DNA of 50,946 bases from Xanthomonas boreopolis (GTDB lineage Bacteria > Pseudomonadota > Gammaproteobacteria > Xanthomonadales > Xanthomonadaceae): assembly GCA_014654535.1 (NCBI GenBank), contig BNBA01000032.1, positions 1 through 50,946 on the forward strand, written 5' to 3'. The position numbers and the translations under genes were made by a program. Positions 1 through 8,908 of the stretch are shown piece by piece. How positions within the stretch are numbered: position 1 is the stretch's first letter; every line of letters starts with the position of its first letter. Under the pieces are notes generated by a model. That model was not told the origin of the DNA and did not search any database. It saw nothing but the letters and a program-made list of their open reading frames with translations.

Positions 1-117
1 CAATTGCGCTGGGTCGAGCAACGGCTCAACACGCGACCACGCAAGACACTAGGATTCAAGACGCCCCTCGACGTCTTCGTCAAGGAATTCAGCAATTGTG
101 TTGCGAATCAAAGTTGA
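1..117 (+). CDS. IS30-family transposase, C-terminal fragment (cut by window edge)
   Basis: The frame is open from base 1 and reads 38 residues to a TGA at 115-117. It contains LNTRPRKTLGFKTPLDVF, the characteristic C-terminal signature of IS30-family DDE transposases. The gene would begin outside the window. A terminal inverted repeat overlaps its last codons, and the right edge of the window carries what looks like the start of the same kind of gene, so this is one end of an insertion sequence. The family call rests on the C-terminal motif alone; catalytic residues are not visible. Confidence 0.8.
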   Translation, partial: QLRWVEQRLNTRPRKTLGFKTPLDVFVKEFSNCVANQS

Positions 118-126
118 ATTCGCCCC
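98..126. repeat. Terminal inverted repeat of the left-edge insertion sequence
   Basis: The 29 bases here, read on the minus strand, match 50821-50849 read on the plus strand at 24 of 29 positions (cores ATTCAACT and TCGCAACAC identical). The repeat overlaps the transposase stop codon, and the chromosome proper begins about base 127. Confidence 0.75.
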
Positions 127-490
127 ACAAATGCGCAAATGTCGGGCACATATACATAAACCCATATACGCCGTGATCTTCGATATTCGCGGCTCGACGA
201 TGTCCGCATCGATGGGAACGATCCCGTTTTTTACTTTTCAAGTATCCATATCGTCACTAATGCATCGTTGCCGCGCGAGATCTGCGGATATGTCGGCCGT
301 TCTCCCCGCACCGGTGCGACGGAGGCGCATCCGCTTCGCGATGTTCGCTTGCGCAGAGCGCCCCATGGATTTTCGTTCGGCATCGGCGCCGCCGCTCTCG
401 GGTGGCAGGCTTGTTCCGCGATGCCTTGGCGATCTGCGACCCGATCGTTCTTTGCCCGCTCGCCGCGACGGAAGGCATCGACTCCGATCC
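127..490. other. Intergenic, no gene recognised
   Basis: Several short frames are open on both strands, but none has a recognisable domain or a convincing ribosome-binding site. The first 130 bases are more AT-rich than the surroundings, as expected next to an IS insertion. Confidence 0.5.
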
Positions 491-523
491 CCAAAACAAA
501 AGAGCCTTGGTTTCCCAAGGCTC
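491..523 (-). terminator. Rho-independent terminator of the SDR gene
   Basis: A perfect 9-bp stem, GAGCCTTGG (502-510) with CCAAGGCTC (515-523), closes a 4-base loop. On the minus strand it is followed by TTTTGTTTTGG. It lies about 65 bases beyond the stop codon of the minus-strand SDR gene. Confidence 0.7.
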
Positions 524-589
524 CAGTGCTTCCTGCAAGCGCGAAGTATCCGCGTATCAGCGCTCCGCTTCATCGGCGGCTCGGCTTCT

Positions 590-1495
590 TCACTCATGCA
601 CGGCCGCGGCGGCGTAATCCATTCGTTTCAGGTCGTCGATCAGCCCCGGTCCTTCGGGCCGCCAGCCGAGCCGTTCGCGCGTCAGCGCGCTGGAAGCCCG
701 CAGGTCGAGGCCGACGAACATCGCCAGCCAGCCGAAGTGCTCGGCCGCCTTTTCCGGTGCGAGGGAGACCACCGGGACCCCGAGGCCTTCGCCGAGCACC
801 TGCGCGATCTCGCGCACCGGCACGCCTTCCTCGGCGACCGCATGGTAGCGCGCGCCGGGCTCCCCTTTCTCCAGCGCCAGGCGATACAACCTCGCCACGT
901 CGAGCACGTGCGCCGCCGGCCACCGGTTCGTGCCTTCGCCCAGGTAGGCGACGACGCCCTTTTCGCGCGCGAGCGCCACGTAAGGCGTGACCAGGCCCTG
1001 CTTCACCGTGTCGTGGACCTGCGGCAGCCGCACGACGGATACGTTGACGCCCGCTTCCAGCAAGGCGGCACCGGCCAGTTCGGACGCCACGCGCGGATTG
1101 GGATGTTCCGTGTCGAAGACGTCCTCGCTGGCGAGCCGCCCGGCACCGGCACCGCCCATGCCGGTGCCCGAGGTGATGAGCAGCGGTCGGTTCGAACCCT
1201 TGAGCGCGGAGCCGAGCGCCTCGATCACGCGCCGGTCCTTCTCGCAGTTCGCGACGAAGTTGGAAAAGTCGTGGTCGAAGGCCGTATGGATCACGGCATC
1301 CGCCGCGTCGGCGCCGGCACGGAGGCTGCCTGGATCCTCCAGCGTGCCGCGGTACGCCTTCGCGCCGGCCGCGGCCAGCAGACGGGCCCCTTCCTCCGAC
1401 CGCGTCAGGCCGACGACCTCGTGCCCGGCCGCCGTCAGCTCGGGCACGATGCGGGACCCGATGAAACCCGTGGCCCCAGTGAGAAATACGCGCAT
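590..1495 (-). CDS. SDR-family NAD(P)-dependent oxidoreductase/epimerase-like protein
   Basis: The 301-aa product begins with the Rossmann dinucleotide-binding motif GATGFIG (residues 7-13) and has the acidic and small-residue pattern of extended or atypical short-chain dehydrogenases. An AVIHTAFDHDF stretch stands where the family usually has a nucleotide-contact strand. The substrate cannot be read from sequence. The ATG at 1495 has a GGAG element about 8 bases upstream. The gene is divergent from an XRE-type regulator across 99 bases, a pairing often seen when the regulator controls the enzyme. A clear terminator follows it. Confidence 0.85.
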   Translation of the reverse strand: MRVFLTGATGFIGSRIVPELTAAGHEVVGLTRSEEGARLLAAAGAKAYRGTLEDPGSLRAGADAADAVIHTAFDHDFSNFVANCEKDRRVIEALGSALKGSNRPLLITSGTGMGGAGAGRLASEDVFDTEHPNPRVASELAGAALLEAGVNVSVVRLPQVHDTVKQGLVTPYVALAREKGVVAYLGEGTNRWPAAHVLDVARLYRLALEKGEPGARYHAVAEEGVPVREIAQVLGEGLGVPVVSLAPEKAAEHFGWLAMFVGLDLRASSALTRERLGWRPEGPGLIDDLKRMDYAAAAVHE

Positions 1496-1548
1496 GCAGA
1501 TGCTCCCGGTGTTGTACGGACGGGCACTATCGGCCTACGCTGGATCCC

Positions 1549-1567
1549 ATAAAAGCAGTGTCTTTAT
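1549..1567. promoter_or_regulatory. Possible operator in the divergent SDR/regulator promoter region
   Basis: A short inverted repeat, ATAAA-N9-TTTAT, lies in the 99-base gap between the divergent SDR and XRE-regulator genes, 28 bases before the regulator start. This is an AT-rich patch in a GC-rich area. Binding by the adjacent regulator is only an inference from position and symmetry. Confidence 0.3.
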
Positions 1568-1594
1568 CATGGTATATCGACTAACAGGTTGCGC

Positions 1595-2434
1595 ATGAGC
1601 ACCGATTCCGGCCACTCGCTCGGCCATTTCCTGCGCGAACGCCGCACCCGGCTCGATCCGGCCACGTTCGGCTTCAACGGCGGCCGCCGGCGCACGCCCG
1701 GGCTGCGGCGCGAGGAGGTCGCGCAGCGCGCGAACATCAGCCCGACCTGGTACACCTGGCTCGAACAGGGCCGCGGCGGCGCGCCTTCGCCCGAGGTCCT
1801 CAATCGCCTGGCGGCCGCGCTGATGCTCACCGAGACCGAACGCGAGCACATGTTCATGCTCGCGCTCGGGCGCCCGCCGGAACCGCGCTACAAGGGCTTC
1901 GACGGCGTCGCGTCGCGGCTGCAGAACGTGCTCGACGCCATGCCCGCCAGCCCCGCCATCCTCAAGACCGCGACCTGGGACGTGGTGGCCTGGAACCGCG
2001 CGGCCGCGACGCTGCTGACCGACTACGGCAAGCTTCCGCCGGAACGCCGCAACATCCTGCGCCTGATGTTCTCGGATGCGCGCGTGCGCGCCGCGCAGGA
2101 GGACTGGAGGAGCGTCGCCCGCTTCGTGGTCGGCACCTTCCGCGCCGATGCCGCGCGCGCCGGCGCCGGCGCCGAGATCGACGATCTGGTCGAGGAACTC
2201 TCGCGGACCAGTCCCGAGTTCGAGGCGCTGTGGCGCGACCACGACGTCGCCGACTACAGCGAGGGCCGCAAGCGCCTCCACCATCCGCAGGCGGGCCGGC
2301 TCGAACTGGAATTCTCAGTCTTCGCCGTCGATGGCCGACCGGACCTGGCGATGATGGTCTTCAACCCCGCCACGCCCGCCGACGCCGAGCGGATCCGGGC
2401 GCTCCTGGCCTCGCCTCCCGCCCAGGAATCCTGA
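1595..2434 (+). CDS. XRE-family transcriptional regulator with MmyB-like ligand domain
   Basis: The 279-aa product has an N-terminal helix-turn-helix (about residues 10-70) with the family phrase TPGLRREEVAQRANIS followed by WYTWLEQGR. The rest matches the MmyB-like putative ligand-binding domain typical of this regulator group (ATWDVVAWNRAA, RNILRLMF). Such proteins usually sit next to, and regulate, oxidoreductase genes. The ATG at 1595 is preferred over an in-frame TTG six bases upstream. The divergent SDR gene is the likely target. Confidence 0.85.
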   Translation: MSTDSGHSLGHFLRERRTRLDPATFGFNGGRRRTPGLRREEVAQRANISPTWYTWLEQGRGGAPSPEVLNRLAAALMLTETEREHMFMLALGRPPEPRYKGFDGVASRLQNVLDAMPASPAILKTATWDVVAWNRAAATLLTDYGKLPPERRNILRLMFSDARVRAAQEDWRSVARFVVGTFRADAARAGAGAEIDDLVEELSRTSPEFEALWRDHDVADYSEGRKRLHHPQAGRLELEFSVFAVDGRPDLAMMVFNPATPADAERIRALLASPPAQES

Positions 2435-2477
2435 TCCGCGGACACGCGCCTCCGGCGCGGCCAGTGGAAGGAAGTGA

Positions 2478-2702
2478 ACCTGGAACTGTTATTTCCCTGG
2501 CTCTGCGATGCGCCCGCGCAGTGTCGAGGAGAAAGGCGTCATTGCCCATGATCTTGTCGACCAGGTGTGGCCGCTGCTTGCGCAAGGAGTGGCGCGCCCG
2601 CAAATCGCACGCGTGTTCGAGTTGAATCAGGCGGCGGAGGCTCACCGCATGATGGAAGCCGGTGGTTATGTGGGGAAAATCGTGATGCGAGTTTCGCACT
2701 GA
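2478..2702 (+). pseudogene. Remnant of a zinc-binding quinone oxidoreductase (C-terminus only)
   Basis: The open frame encodes GSAMRPRSVEEK, then VWPLLAQGVARPQIARVFEL and a final AAEAHRMMEAGGYVGKIV. This is the ending of medium-chain zinc-binding NADPH:quinone oxidoreductases. The roughly 240 residues that should precede it are missing: an in-frame stop lies at 2475-2477, and an out-of-frame EVNLELLFPW stretch just upstream hints at a frameshift as well. It is most simply the 3' end of a deleted gene. Translation from the ATG at 2508 (64 aa) could not give an active enzyme. Confidence 0.7.
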
Positions 2703-2716
2703 TGTTCCCCCTCGGT

Positions 2717-3421
2717 TCACTGGCCGATAATGCCGTTGCGGATCGCCACCGTGACCGCTTGCGCTGTGGTGGCCACACCAAGTCGCGCACGAATGCGCCG
2801 CAGGTGGTTCTCAACCGTGCGCTCGGATAATGCGAGCGTCGCTGCTACATCGCTCTGCCGCCTGCCGCCCGCGATCAGCGACAGCACTTCCTTTTCGCGC
2901 TTCGACAGCGTTACTTTCCTTTCCGCAACCTCACCCGGAGCCAGGAGTTTGCGCGTAGTGCGGAAGGCGGCTAGCGCCACCAACTCCATTCCGAAGCGAG
3001 CCCCCGGCGAGGCATCGATGCGCTCGCCACCAGCGCTCATGGCACCTTCCAGTCCTGCCGGGCCGAATACCGGCACCTGAATGCCATGGATGCCCTCGCC
3101 GCGTGGGCTAGCGGTTATGCGATATCGCTCACCGTTCGATCGCCACACCTTGGTCCAGAAAAACGGCTCAGTGGCCGCCGCTACATGCCTCGTGACCGGG
3201 CAGTGGCGGATGTATGTCTCCATATCTACCGCCTCGCCGGTGCCCAGCCAGTCCCCATCGACCCAATAGATCTGTTCCACGGCCCCTTCGTCCAACCCCG
3301 AGGCCGAATACAAGACAAAGCGGTCGTATCCCCGCTGGTGACCAGCCGTGCGTACTCGTTCGTGGATGTCCGACATCCGACGGCAACGTTCGATTGCGAG
3401 GGCCGAGGACAAGGCGTCCAT
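2717..3421 (-). CDS. LuxR-family transcriptional regulator (LuxR solo)
   Basis: The 234-aa product has an N-terminal autoinducer-binding-like domain (residues about 15-155, with the aromatic-rich IYWVDGDWLG and the HGIQVPVFGP strand) and a C-terminal LuxR helix-turn-helix (LSKREKEVLSLIAGG ... SERTVENHLRRIRARL). No luxI synthase is in the window, so it would respond to an exogenous or unknown signal. The ATG at 3421 lies 7 bases after the stop of the upstream Hsp31 gene, which suggests co-transcription and translational coupling. A longer in-frame extension to 3484 would run into that gene. Confidence 0.85.
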   Translation of the reverse strand: MDALSSALAIERCRRMSDIHERVRTAGHQRGYDRFVLYSASGLDEGAVEQIYWVDGDWLGTGEAVDMETYIRHCPVTRHVAAATEPFFWTKVWRSNGERYRITASPRGEGIHGIQVPVFGPAGLEGAMSAGGERIDASPGARFGMELVALAAFRTTRKLLAPGEVAERKVTLSKREKEVLSLIAGGRRQSDVAATLALSERTVENHLRRIRARLGVATTAQAVTVAIRNGIIGQ

Positions 3422-3428
3422 ACGGTGA

Positions 3429-4301
3429 TCAAGCCTTGGCCACGGCATCCAGCAGGGTTTGGGCTGCAAGCTTGCCCAGCGCATTGCCCGCCAACGGGCT
3501 GTCGCCGGTCAGCAGATCGCGATCGCGATGCACCTGTCCCGAAATGTCGCTATTGAGGATCTTCAGGCCCATGCCCTCCAACGTCTCGCCGAACTTCCAG
3601 GTGAGATGGCCGGGCATGTAGCCGATGTCCGGAGTCTTCGCATCCAGCGCATCGGGGAACGCGCAGATCTCGTAGCCGCTAAAGATATTCTTTCCACTTT
3701 CGTCCACTGCAGCGATCAATGCAGCCGGACCATGACACAACGAGATAGTGAACTTGCCGGCTGCATGCGCCCACTCCAGCACCTTCCTCACGTCCGGGCT
3801 TGCCGGCAATCCGATCAATGCACCATGGCCCCCAGGAATAAACACGGCGATATAGTCGGAATCGTCGCCAAGGCCCTGTTCGACGACATCGGAAAGCTTC
3901 TTGGGCTGTTTGAACTGCTGGTGGTATTTGGTAAATAGCCCCTTGACCTCTTCATCTTCCGATGGCATTGCCCAGAACTCGAACTTGACCGGGTTGCCGG
4001 ACACGGTCGCGATGTCAAACGTGAACCCCGCCTTGTCCAAGTGGTACATCGGCAGCAGAGTCTCTACCGGATGGTTGCCAGTCGAGAAAAAGGCACCGTT
4101 GTCGGTCATCAGGTAGCGCTCATCTGCTCCGATCACCAGAATCTTCCAACGCCCCCCAGTGTAGGGCTTCGGATAAGCCGCACCCGAGAGATCGGACTTG
4201 GGCCTGGTGAATTGACTAAGCGAATAAGGGGAGGGGAAAAAGGCGTTGTTCTCCGCCGGATCCGGCTTCGGTCGCTTGTCGTTCTTGTCGTGGTCAGTCA
4301 T
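3429..4301 (-). CDS. hchA: Hsp31-type glyoxalase III / protein deglycase (HchA)
   Basis: The 290-aa product aligns end to end with HchA of the DJ-1/PfpI superfamily, a cofactor-free glyoxalase (methylglyoxal to lactate) with holdase activity. The nucleophile elbow SLCHGPAAL gives Cys189-His190, and Glu80 in [12 protein letters not shown] matches the family's conserved acidic residue. [19 protein letters not shown] supplies the triad Asp region. The length matches the usual 283-290 aa. The ATG at 4301 follows a GAGGA element. The coding sequence looks less GC-rich than its neighbours, suggesting acquisition together with the coupled luxR-type gene. Confidence 0.92.
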   Translation of the reverse strand: MTDHDKNDKRPKPDPAENNAFFPSPYSLSQFTRPKSDLSGAAYPKPYTGGRWKILVIGADERYLMTDNGAFFSTGNHPVETLLPMYHLDKAGFTFDIATVSGNPVKFEFWAMPSEDEEVKGLFTKYHQQFKQPKKLSDVVEQGLGDDSDYIAVFIPGGHGALIGLPASPDVRKVLEWAHAAGKFTISLCHGPAALIAAVDESGKNIFSGYEICAFPDALDAKTPDIGYMPGHLTWKFGETLEGMGLKILNSDISGQVHRDRDLLTGDSPLAGNALGKLAAQTLLDAVAKA

Positions 4302-4732
4302 GGGGGGCGTCCTCTGGTTGACGGTTGCCGTCTTATGCTAGCCCCATCGGAGCACCCCACAATGAGGGATTTCCCGCAATGCTGTGCCCTGAGTTGGCGA
4401 AGGAACGGTTCCAGGTTGACTTACCCTCCCGCCAAGGAAGGGCAGCTTTGGGTCGGAAGCGGCCATACTCGCGGGATGCGTGCGCTATCGACTTCGACAC
4501 AAGAACTTCAGTCCAGCAGGGGCCGTTTGGCTTGCATGCCGCCATTGCTCGCCTTAGCGTTTGCATAGGCTGTCTAGGCGTGAGGTGGCGAAAATATTGA
4601 AGAGTGCGAGTGATTGCGCTTGTCGGGGTCGATGCCACCCTTGTCCCGCGGTCGCCGCACCGCCCCCCCTGTCGCGGCCTGACGGACAACTTATGCTTAC
4701 AAGAACAAGACGAGGCAGCGCCTGCGAAGCAG
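4302..4732. other. Intergenic, no gene recognised
   Basis: The 431 bases between hchA and the tRNA gene hold overlapping frames on both strands, none with a recognisable domain. Composition is mixed and less GC-rich than the backbone. It may be degraded sequence left by insertion next to the tRNA gene, but no attachment-site duplication of the tRNA 3' end was seen. Confidence 0.45.
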
Positions 4733-5043
4733 TGGTGGGCCCACCAGGACTCGAACCTGGAACCAAAGGATTCGCTTGTTCCGGAGTTTCCCCCGGCGCG
4801 GACTATCTCTTCACCCGCAGCTTGCGCTGGTGGGGTGCGGGACGCTCTAGCCTGTCATCAAGGGCACTGTAGCCCTCAGGTAGTCTCTGCACCTTCCGAC
4901 GGTGTACCGCCGGCTTGGCTCAGGATTGCCGCCGGCCAGACCGCTGCGGTTCCCCTGAATTCATCCCGTTTTTCCACCGGCCCTTTCGATGCCGGGGTCA
5001 CCTTTCGATGAGTCCTCTGCTCTAACCATTGAGCTATAGGCCC
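4733..5043 (-). tRNA. tRNA-Ile(CAU), interrupted by a group I intron
   Basis: Read on the minus strand, exon 1 (5043-5008, 36 nt) gives the acceptor 5' strand GGGCCTA, D-arm, anticodon-stem 5' strand GAGGA and CTCAT. Exon 2 (4772-4733, 40 nt) gives AA, TCCTT, the T-arm (CCAGG-TTCGAGT-CCTGG), TGGGCCC and an encoded CCA. Joined, they form a 76-nt cloverleaf with all stems paired and loop CTCATAA, anticodon CAU. The same loop occurs in E. coli tRNA-Ile2, whose C34 becomes lysidine so that AUA is read. The 235-nt insertion lies directly after anticodon nucleotide 36. A tRNA caller that does not model group I introns would miss this gene. Confidence 0.95.
4773..5007 (-). ncRNA. Self-splicing group I intron in tRNA-Ile(CAU) (IC3-like)
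   Basis: The 235-nt insert has the group I core. P1 is exon TCAT pairing with intron GTGA across a CGAAAG loop, leaving the required U.G wobble at the 5' splice site. P4 pairs TTCAGG with CCTGAG, and P6 pairs CCGGCGG with CCGTCGG. P7 pairs GACTA (in GCAGAGACTA) with TAGTC (in AGATAGTCC). P8 is AGGGC/GCCCT, and P9 is CCGGGG-GAAA-CTCCGG. The last intron base is G (omega-G). Position and elements parallel the 205-nt Azoarcus tRNA-Ile(CAU) ribozyme. There is no room for a homing endonuclease. Splicing should need only guanosine and magnesium; activity is inferred. Confidence 0.93.
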
Positions 5044-5111
5044 GAAACGACATCCTACCAATTTGTTGTGATAGGGGCATCCCTTTTACCGGGGACGCTT
5101 ATGATCCTCGA

Positions 5112-5291
5112 ATGAAATCCGATAGGCTTTGCGTTATCTGTGACGTCCCACTCAGCGGACGCCAGCGACGCTTCTGCTCGCTCGCCTGCAAGAACGCCGA
5201 CACCAACAACAGGCATCAGAACTACGTAGCGCAGAGCGCACGAGGCTTACGCCGCAAGCAGGAATTGCTAAAGGAAGCAGCCGGCCCCTGA
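5112..5291 (+). CDS. Small zinc-ribbon protein (59 aa), unknown function
   Basis: The short frame starts at an ATG (5112) and encodes CVICDVPLSGRQRRFCSLAC, a C-x2-C ... C-x3-C arrangement expected to bind one zinc ion, followed by a basic and polar helix (ARGLRRKQELLKEA). It lies between the intron-containing tRNA gene and rpoD, and converges with rpoD on a shared hairpin. I recognise no named family. The paired cysteines and steady codon use argue that it is real. A DNA- or RNA-binding role is only suggested by the fold type. Confidence 0.6.
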   Translation: MKSDRLCVICDVPLSGRQRRFCSLACKNADTNNRHQNYVAQSARGLRRKQELLKEAAGP

Positions 5292-5297
5292 CAGCAC

Positions 5298-5319
5298 TGC
5301 GGCCGCATACGCGGCCGCA
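5298..5319. terminator. Hairpin between the convergent zinc-ribbon gene and rpoD
   Basis: TGCGGCCGC (5298-5306) and GCGGCCGCA (5311-5319) form a perfect 9-bp stem with a 4-base loop, between the stops of two convergent genes. There is no strong T-run on either side, so it may work as a weak bidirectional terminator or as an RNA 3' end stabiliser. Confidence 0.5.
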
Positions 5320-5346
5320 ATGTCGATCAGAAAGCGAAAAGCGGAA

Positions 5347-7218
<1,872 letters not shown>

Positions 7219-7262
7219 GAGTGATCGCGCCACCGGCTGGGAAGAAATAAGGAGAACCTAGC

Positions 7263-7291
7263 ATTATACCGCGCCAGGCGGAGAATAGTTC
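7263..7291 (-). promoter_or_regulatory. Probable rpoD promoter
   Basis: On the minus strand a perfect -10 hexamer TATAAT spans 7268-7263, 45 bases upstream of the rpoD ATG. No good -35 lies at 17 bases; a weak TGAACT-like hexamer is the nearest. Confidence 0.45.
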
Positions 7292-7359
7292 ATCAACAAA
7301 CCGTCCCCGCCGCCGTGCGCCGGAATGCAGGGCGACTGGGCCGTCCCCCTTGCGGCGTT

Positions 7360-7800
7360 TCAGGGCCGCAGCAGGAAGGTCACCGGGCCATCGTTGACCA
7401 GGCTGACGACCATATGGGCACCGAAGCGTCCGGTTTCCACCCTGCCGGCGTGTTTTTCGCGGCAGATCGCCACCAATTCATTGAACGCGCGTTCAGCCTC
7501 GGCCGGCGGGGCGGCGGTGCTGAAGCCCGGGCGCATGCCGGAGGAGGTATCCGCGGCCAGGGTGAACTGGCTGACCAGCAGCAAGCCGCCCCCGGTATCG
7601 GCCAGCGAGCGGTTCATCCTGCCCGCGTCGTCGGCGAACACCCGGTAGCCCAGCAGCCGCTCGGCCAGCCTGCGGATGCGGGCCGGATCGTCGCCGGGCT
7701 CGACGCCGACCAGGGCCAGCAGCCCCGGCCCGATCTGGCCGACGATGTGCCCGTCCACCTCCACCGAGGCCTGCGACACGCGTTGGATGAGGGCAAGCAC
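7360..7800 (-). CDS. dtd: D-aminoacyl-tRNA deacylase
   Basis: The 146-aa product (E. coli Dtd is 145 aa) hydrolyses D-amino acids mischarged on tRNA in the cytoplasm. It starts [11 protein letters not shown] like the family and carries the SQFTLAAD and SSGMRPGF motifs plus the C-terminal NDGPVTF. That last motif holds the Gly-Pro pair which, with the Ser-Gln-Phe-Thr strand, forms the chirality-reading site at the dimer interface. I chose the GTG at 7800 because an AGGAG element lies 7 bases before it and the protein then begins as the family does. An in-frame ATG at 7818 would add six residues. It follows rpoD's promoter region on the same strand. Confidence 0.93.
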   Translation of the reverse strand: MLALIQRVSQASVEVDGHIVGQIGPGLLALVGVEPGDDPARIRRLAERLLGYRVFADDAGRMNRSLADTGGGLLLVSQFTLAADTSSGMRPGFSTAAPPAEAERAFNELVAICREKHAGRVETGRFGAHMVVSLVNDGPVTFLLRP

Positions 7801-7890
7801 GGCCTGGCTCCTGTGCATTCCGGGCCGGCAGCATGCCGATGCGAGCGGCGACTGTCACGCCCGCGCCGGGGCCCTGTTTAGAATTCACGG

Positions 7891-8805
7891 ATGAAAGCCG
7901 AATTCAGTGCCCGGTGGCTGTACCGGGGCGTCTCGTTGCTGGCCCACCTGCCCTGGTCGTGGCTCAAGCGCCTGTCCGACCTGCTGGCCTGGACCTGGCT
8001 CACGCTGAATACGCGCGAGAGCCGCGTCGTGCGCCGCAATCTCGAACTGGCCTACCCCGAGCTGCCCCCCGGCCAGCGCGAGGCCCTGCACCGCGACATC
8101 CTCTATTCGACCGCCCGCCAGGCGCTGGAAATGCTGCGGACCTGGACCTGGCCGGCCAAGGACAACCTGGCGCGGCTGAGCCGCCACAACCAGGACCTGT
8201 ACGACGCCGCGCTGGCGGCCGGCAAGGGCGTGATCGTCGCCGCCCCGCACTTCGGCAACTGGGAACTGCTGAACCAGTGGCTGGCCGAGCGCGGACCGAT
8301 CGCGATCGTGTACCGCCCGCCCGAATCGCCGGCCTGGGACGGCTTCCTGCAGATCGTGCGCGGCGCCGACAACGTCACCCAGGTGCGGGCGGAAGGGCCG
8401 GCGGTGCGGCAGCTGTTCAAGGTGCTCAAGGCCGGCGGCGCGGTCGGCATCCTGCCGGACCAGCAACCCAAGGTGGGCGACGGGGTGTTCGCGCCGTTCT
8501 TCGGCGTGCCCGCGCTGACGATGACCCTGGTCAACCGGCTGGCCGAGCGCACCGGGGCCGCCGTTCTCTACGCGTGGTGCCAACGCACCAGCCCGGAACT
8601 GGAGTTCGCCCTGCACGTGGAGCCGGCCTCGCCGCTGCTGGCAGACCCGGACCCGGTCGTGGCCGCGACCGCGCTCAATGCCGGGATCGAGCACATCGCC
8701 CGGCGCGACCCGGCCCAGTACCAGTGGACCTACAAGCGCTACACGCTGCGCCCGCCGGGCAGCGGCGAGCCCAACCCTTATGCCACCGAACGGCACCCGC
8801 ACTGA
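7891..8805 (+). CDS. LpxL/HtrB-type lipid A acyltransferase
   Basis: The 304-aa product belongs to the lysophospholipid/lipid A late acyltransferase family, which adds secondary acyl chains to Kdo-lipid A at the inner-membrane face. The catalytic H-x4-E motif is HFGNWE (about residues 122-127). The family landmark GILPDQQPKVGDGVFAPFFG follows. The N-terminus has one membrane-anchoring hydrophobic helix (LAHLPWSWLKRLSDLLAWTW). The acyl-chain specificity (LpxL or LpxM type) cannot be told from sequence. It is divergent from dtd across 90 bases. Confidence 0.88.
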   Translation: MKAEFSARWLYRGVSLLAHLPWSWLKRLSDLLAWTWLTLNTRESRVVRRNLELAYPELPPGQREALHRDILYSTARQALEMLRTWTWPAKDNLARLSRHNQDLYDAALAAGKGVIVAAPHFGNWELLNQWLAERGPIAIVYRPPESPAWDGFLQIVRGADNVTQVRAEGPAVRQLFKVLKAGGAVGILPDQQPKVGDGVFAPFFGVPALTMTLVNRLAERTGAAVLYAWCQRTSPELEFALHVEPASPLLADPDPVVAATALNAGIEHIARRDPAQYQWTYKRYTLRPPGSGEPNPYATERHPH

Positions 8806-8908
8806 CCGGCGGCCCGGCGATTGCGGTCATGCGCGCGACGCAGTGTCACGGCAGGCTGATACCGATCACGATTGAGACCGGCCTCCGGCGCCCTCATCAG
8901 GAATCCCG

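Noticed and set aside
4333-4689. 118-codon minus-strand frame between hchA and the tRNA gene
   Set aside because: No domain, no ribosome-binding site, and the composition looks like degraded intergenic sequence.
4876-5061. Short minus-strand frame containing GPIAQWLEQRTH
   Set aside because: It is translation of the tRNA exon and intron, a familiar false gene over tRNA loci.
8806-8908. Gap before ribA considered for an FMN riboswitch
   Set aside because: Only 103 bases, and the conserved RFN element sequence blocks are absent.
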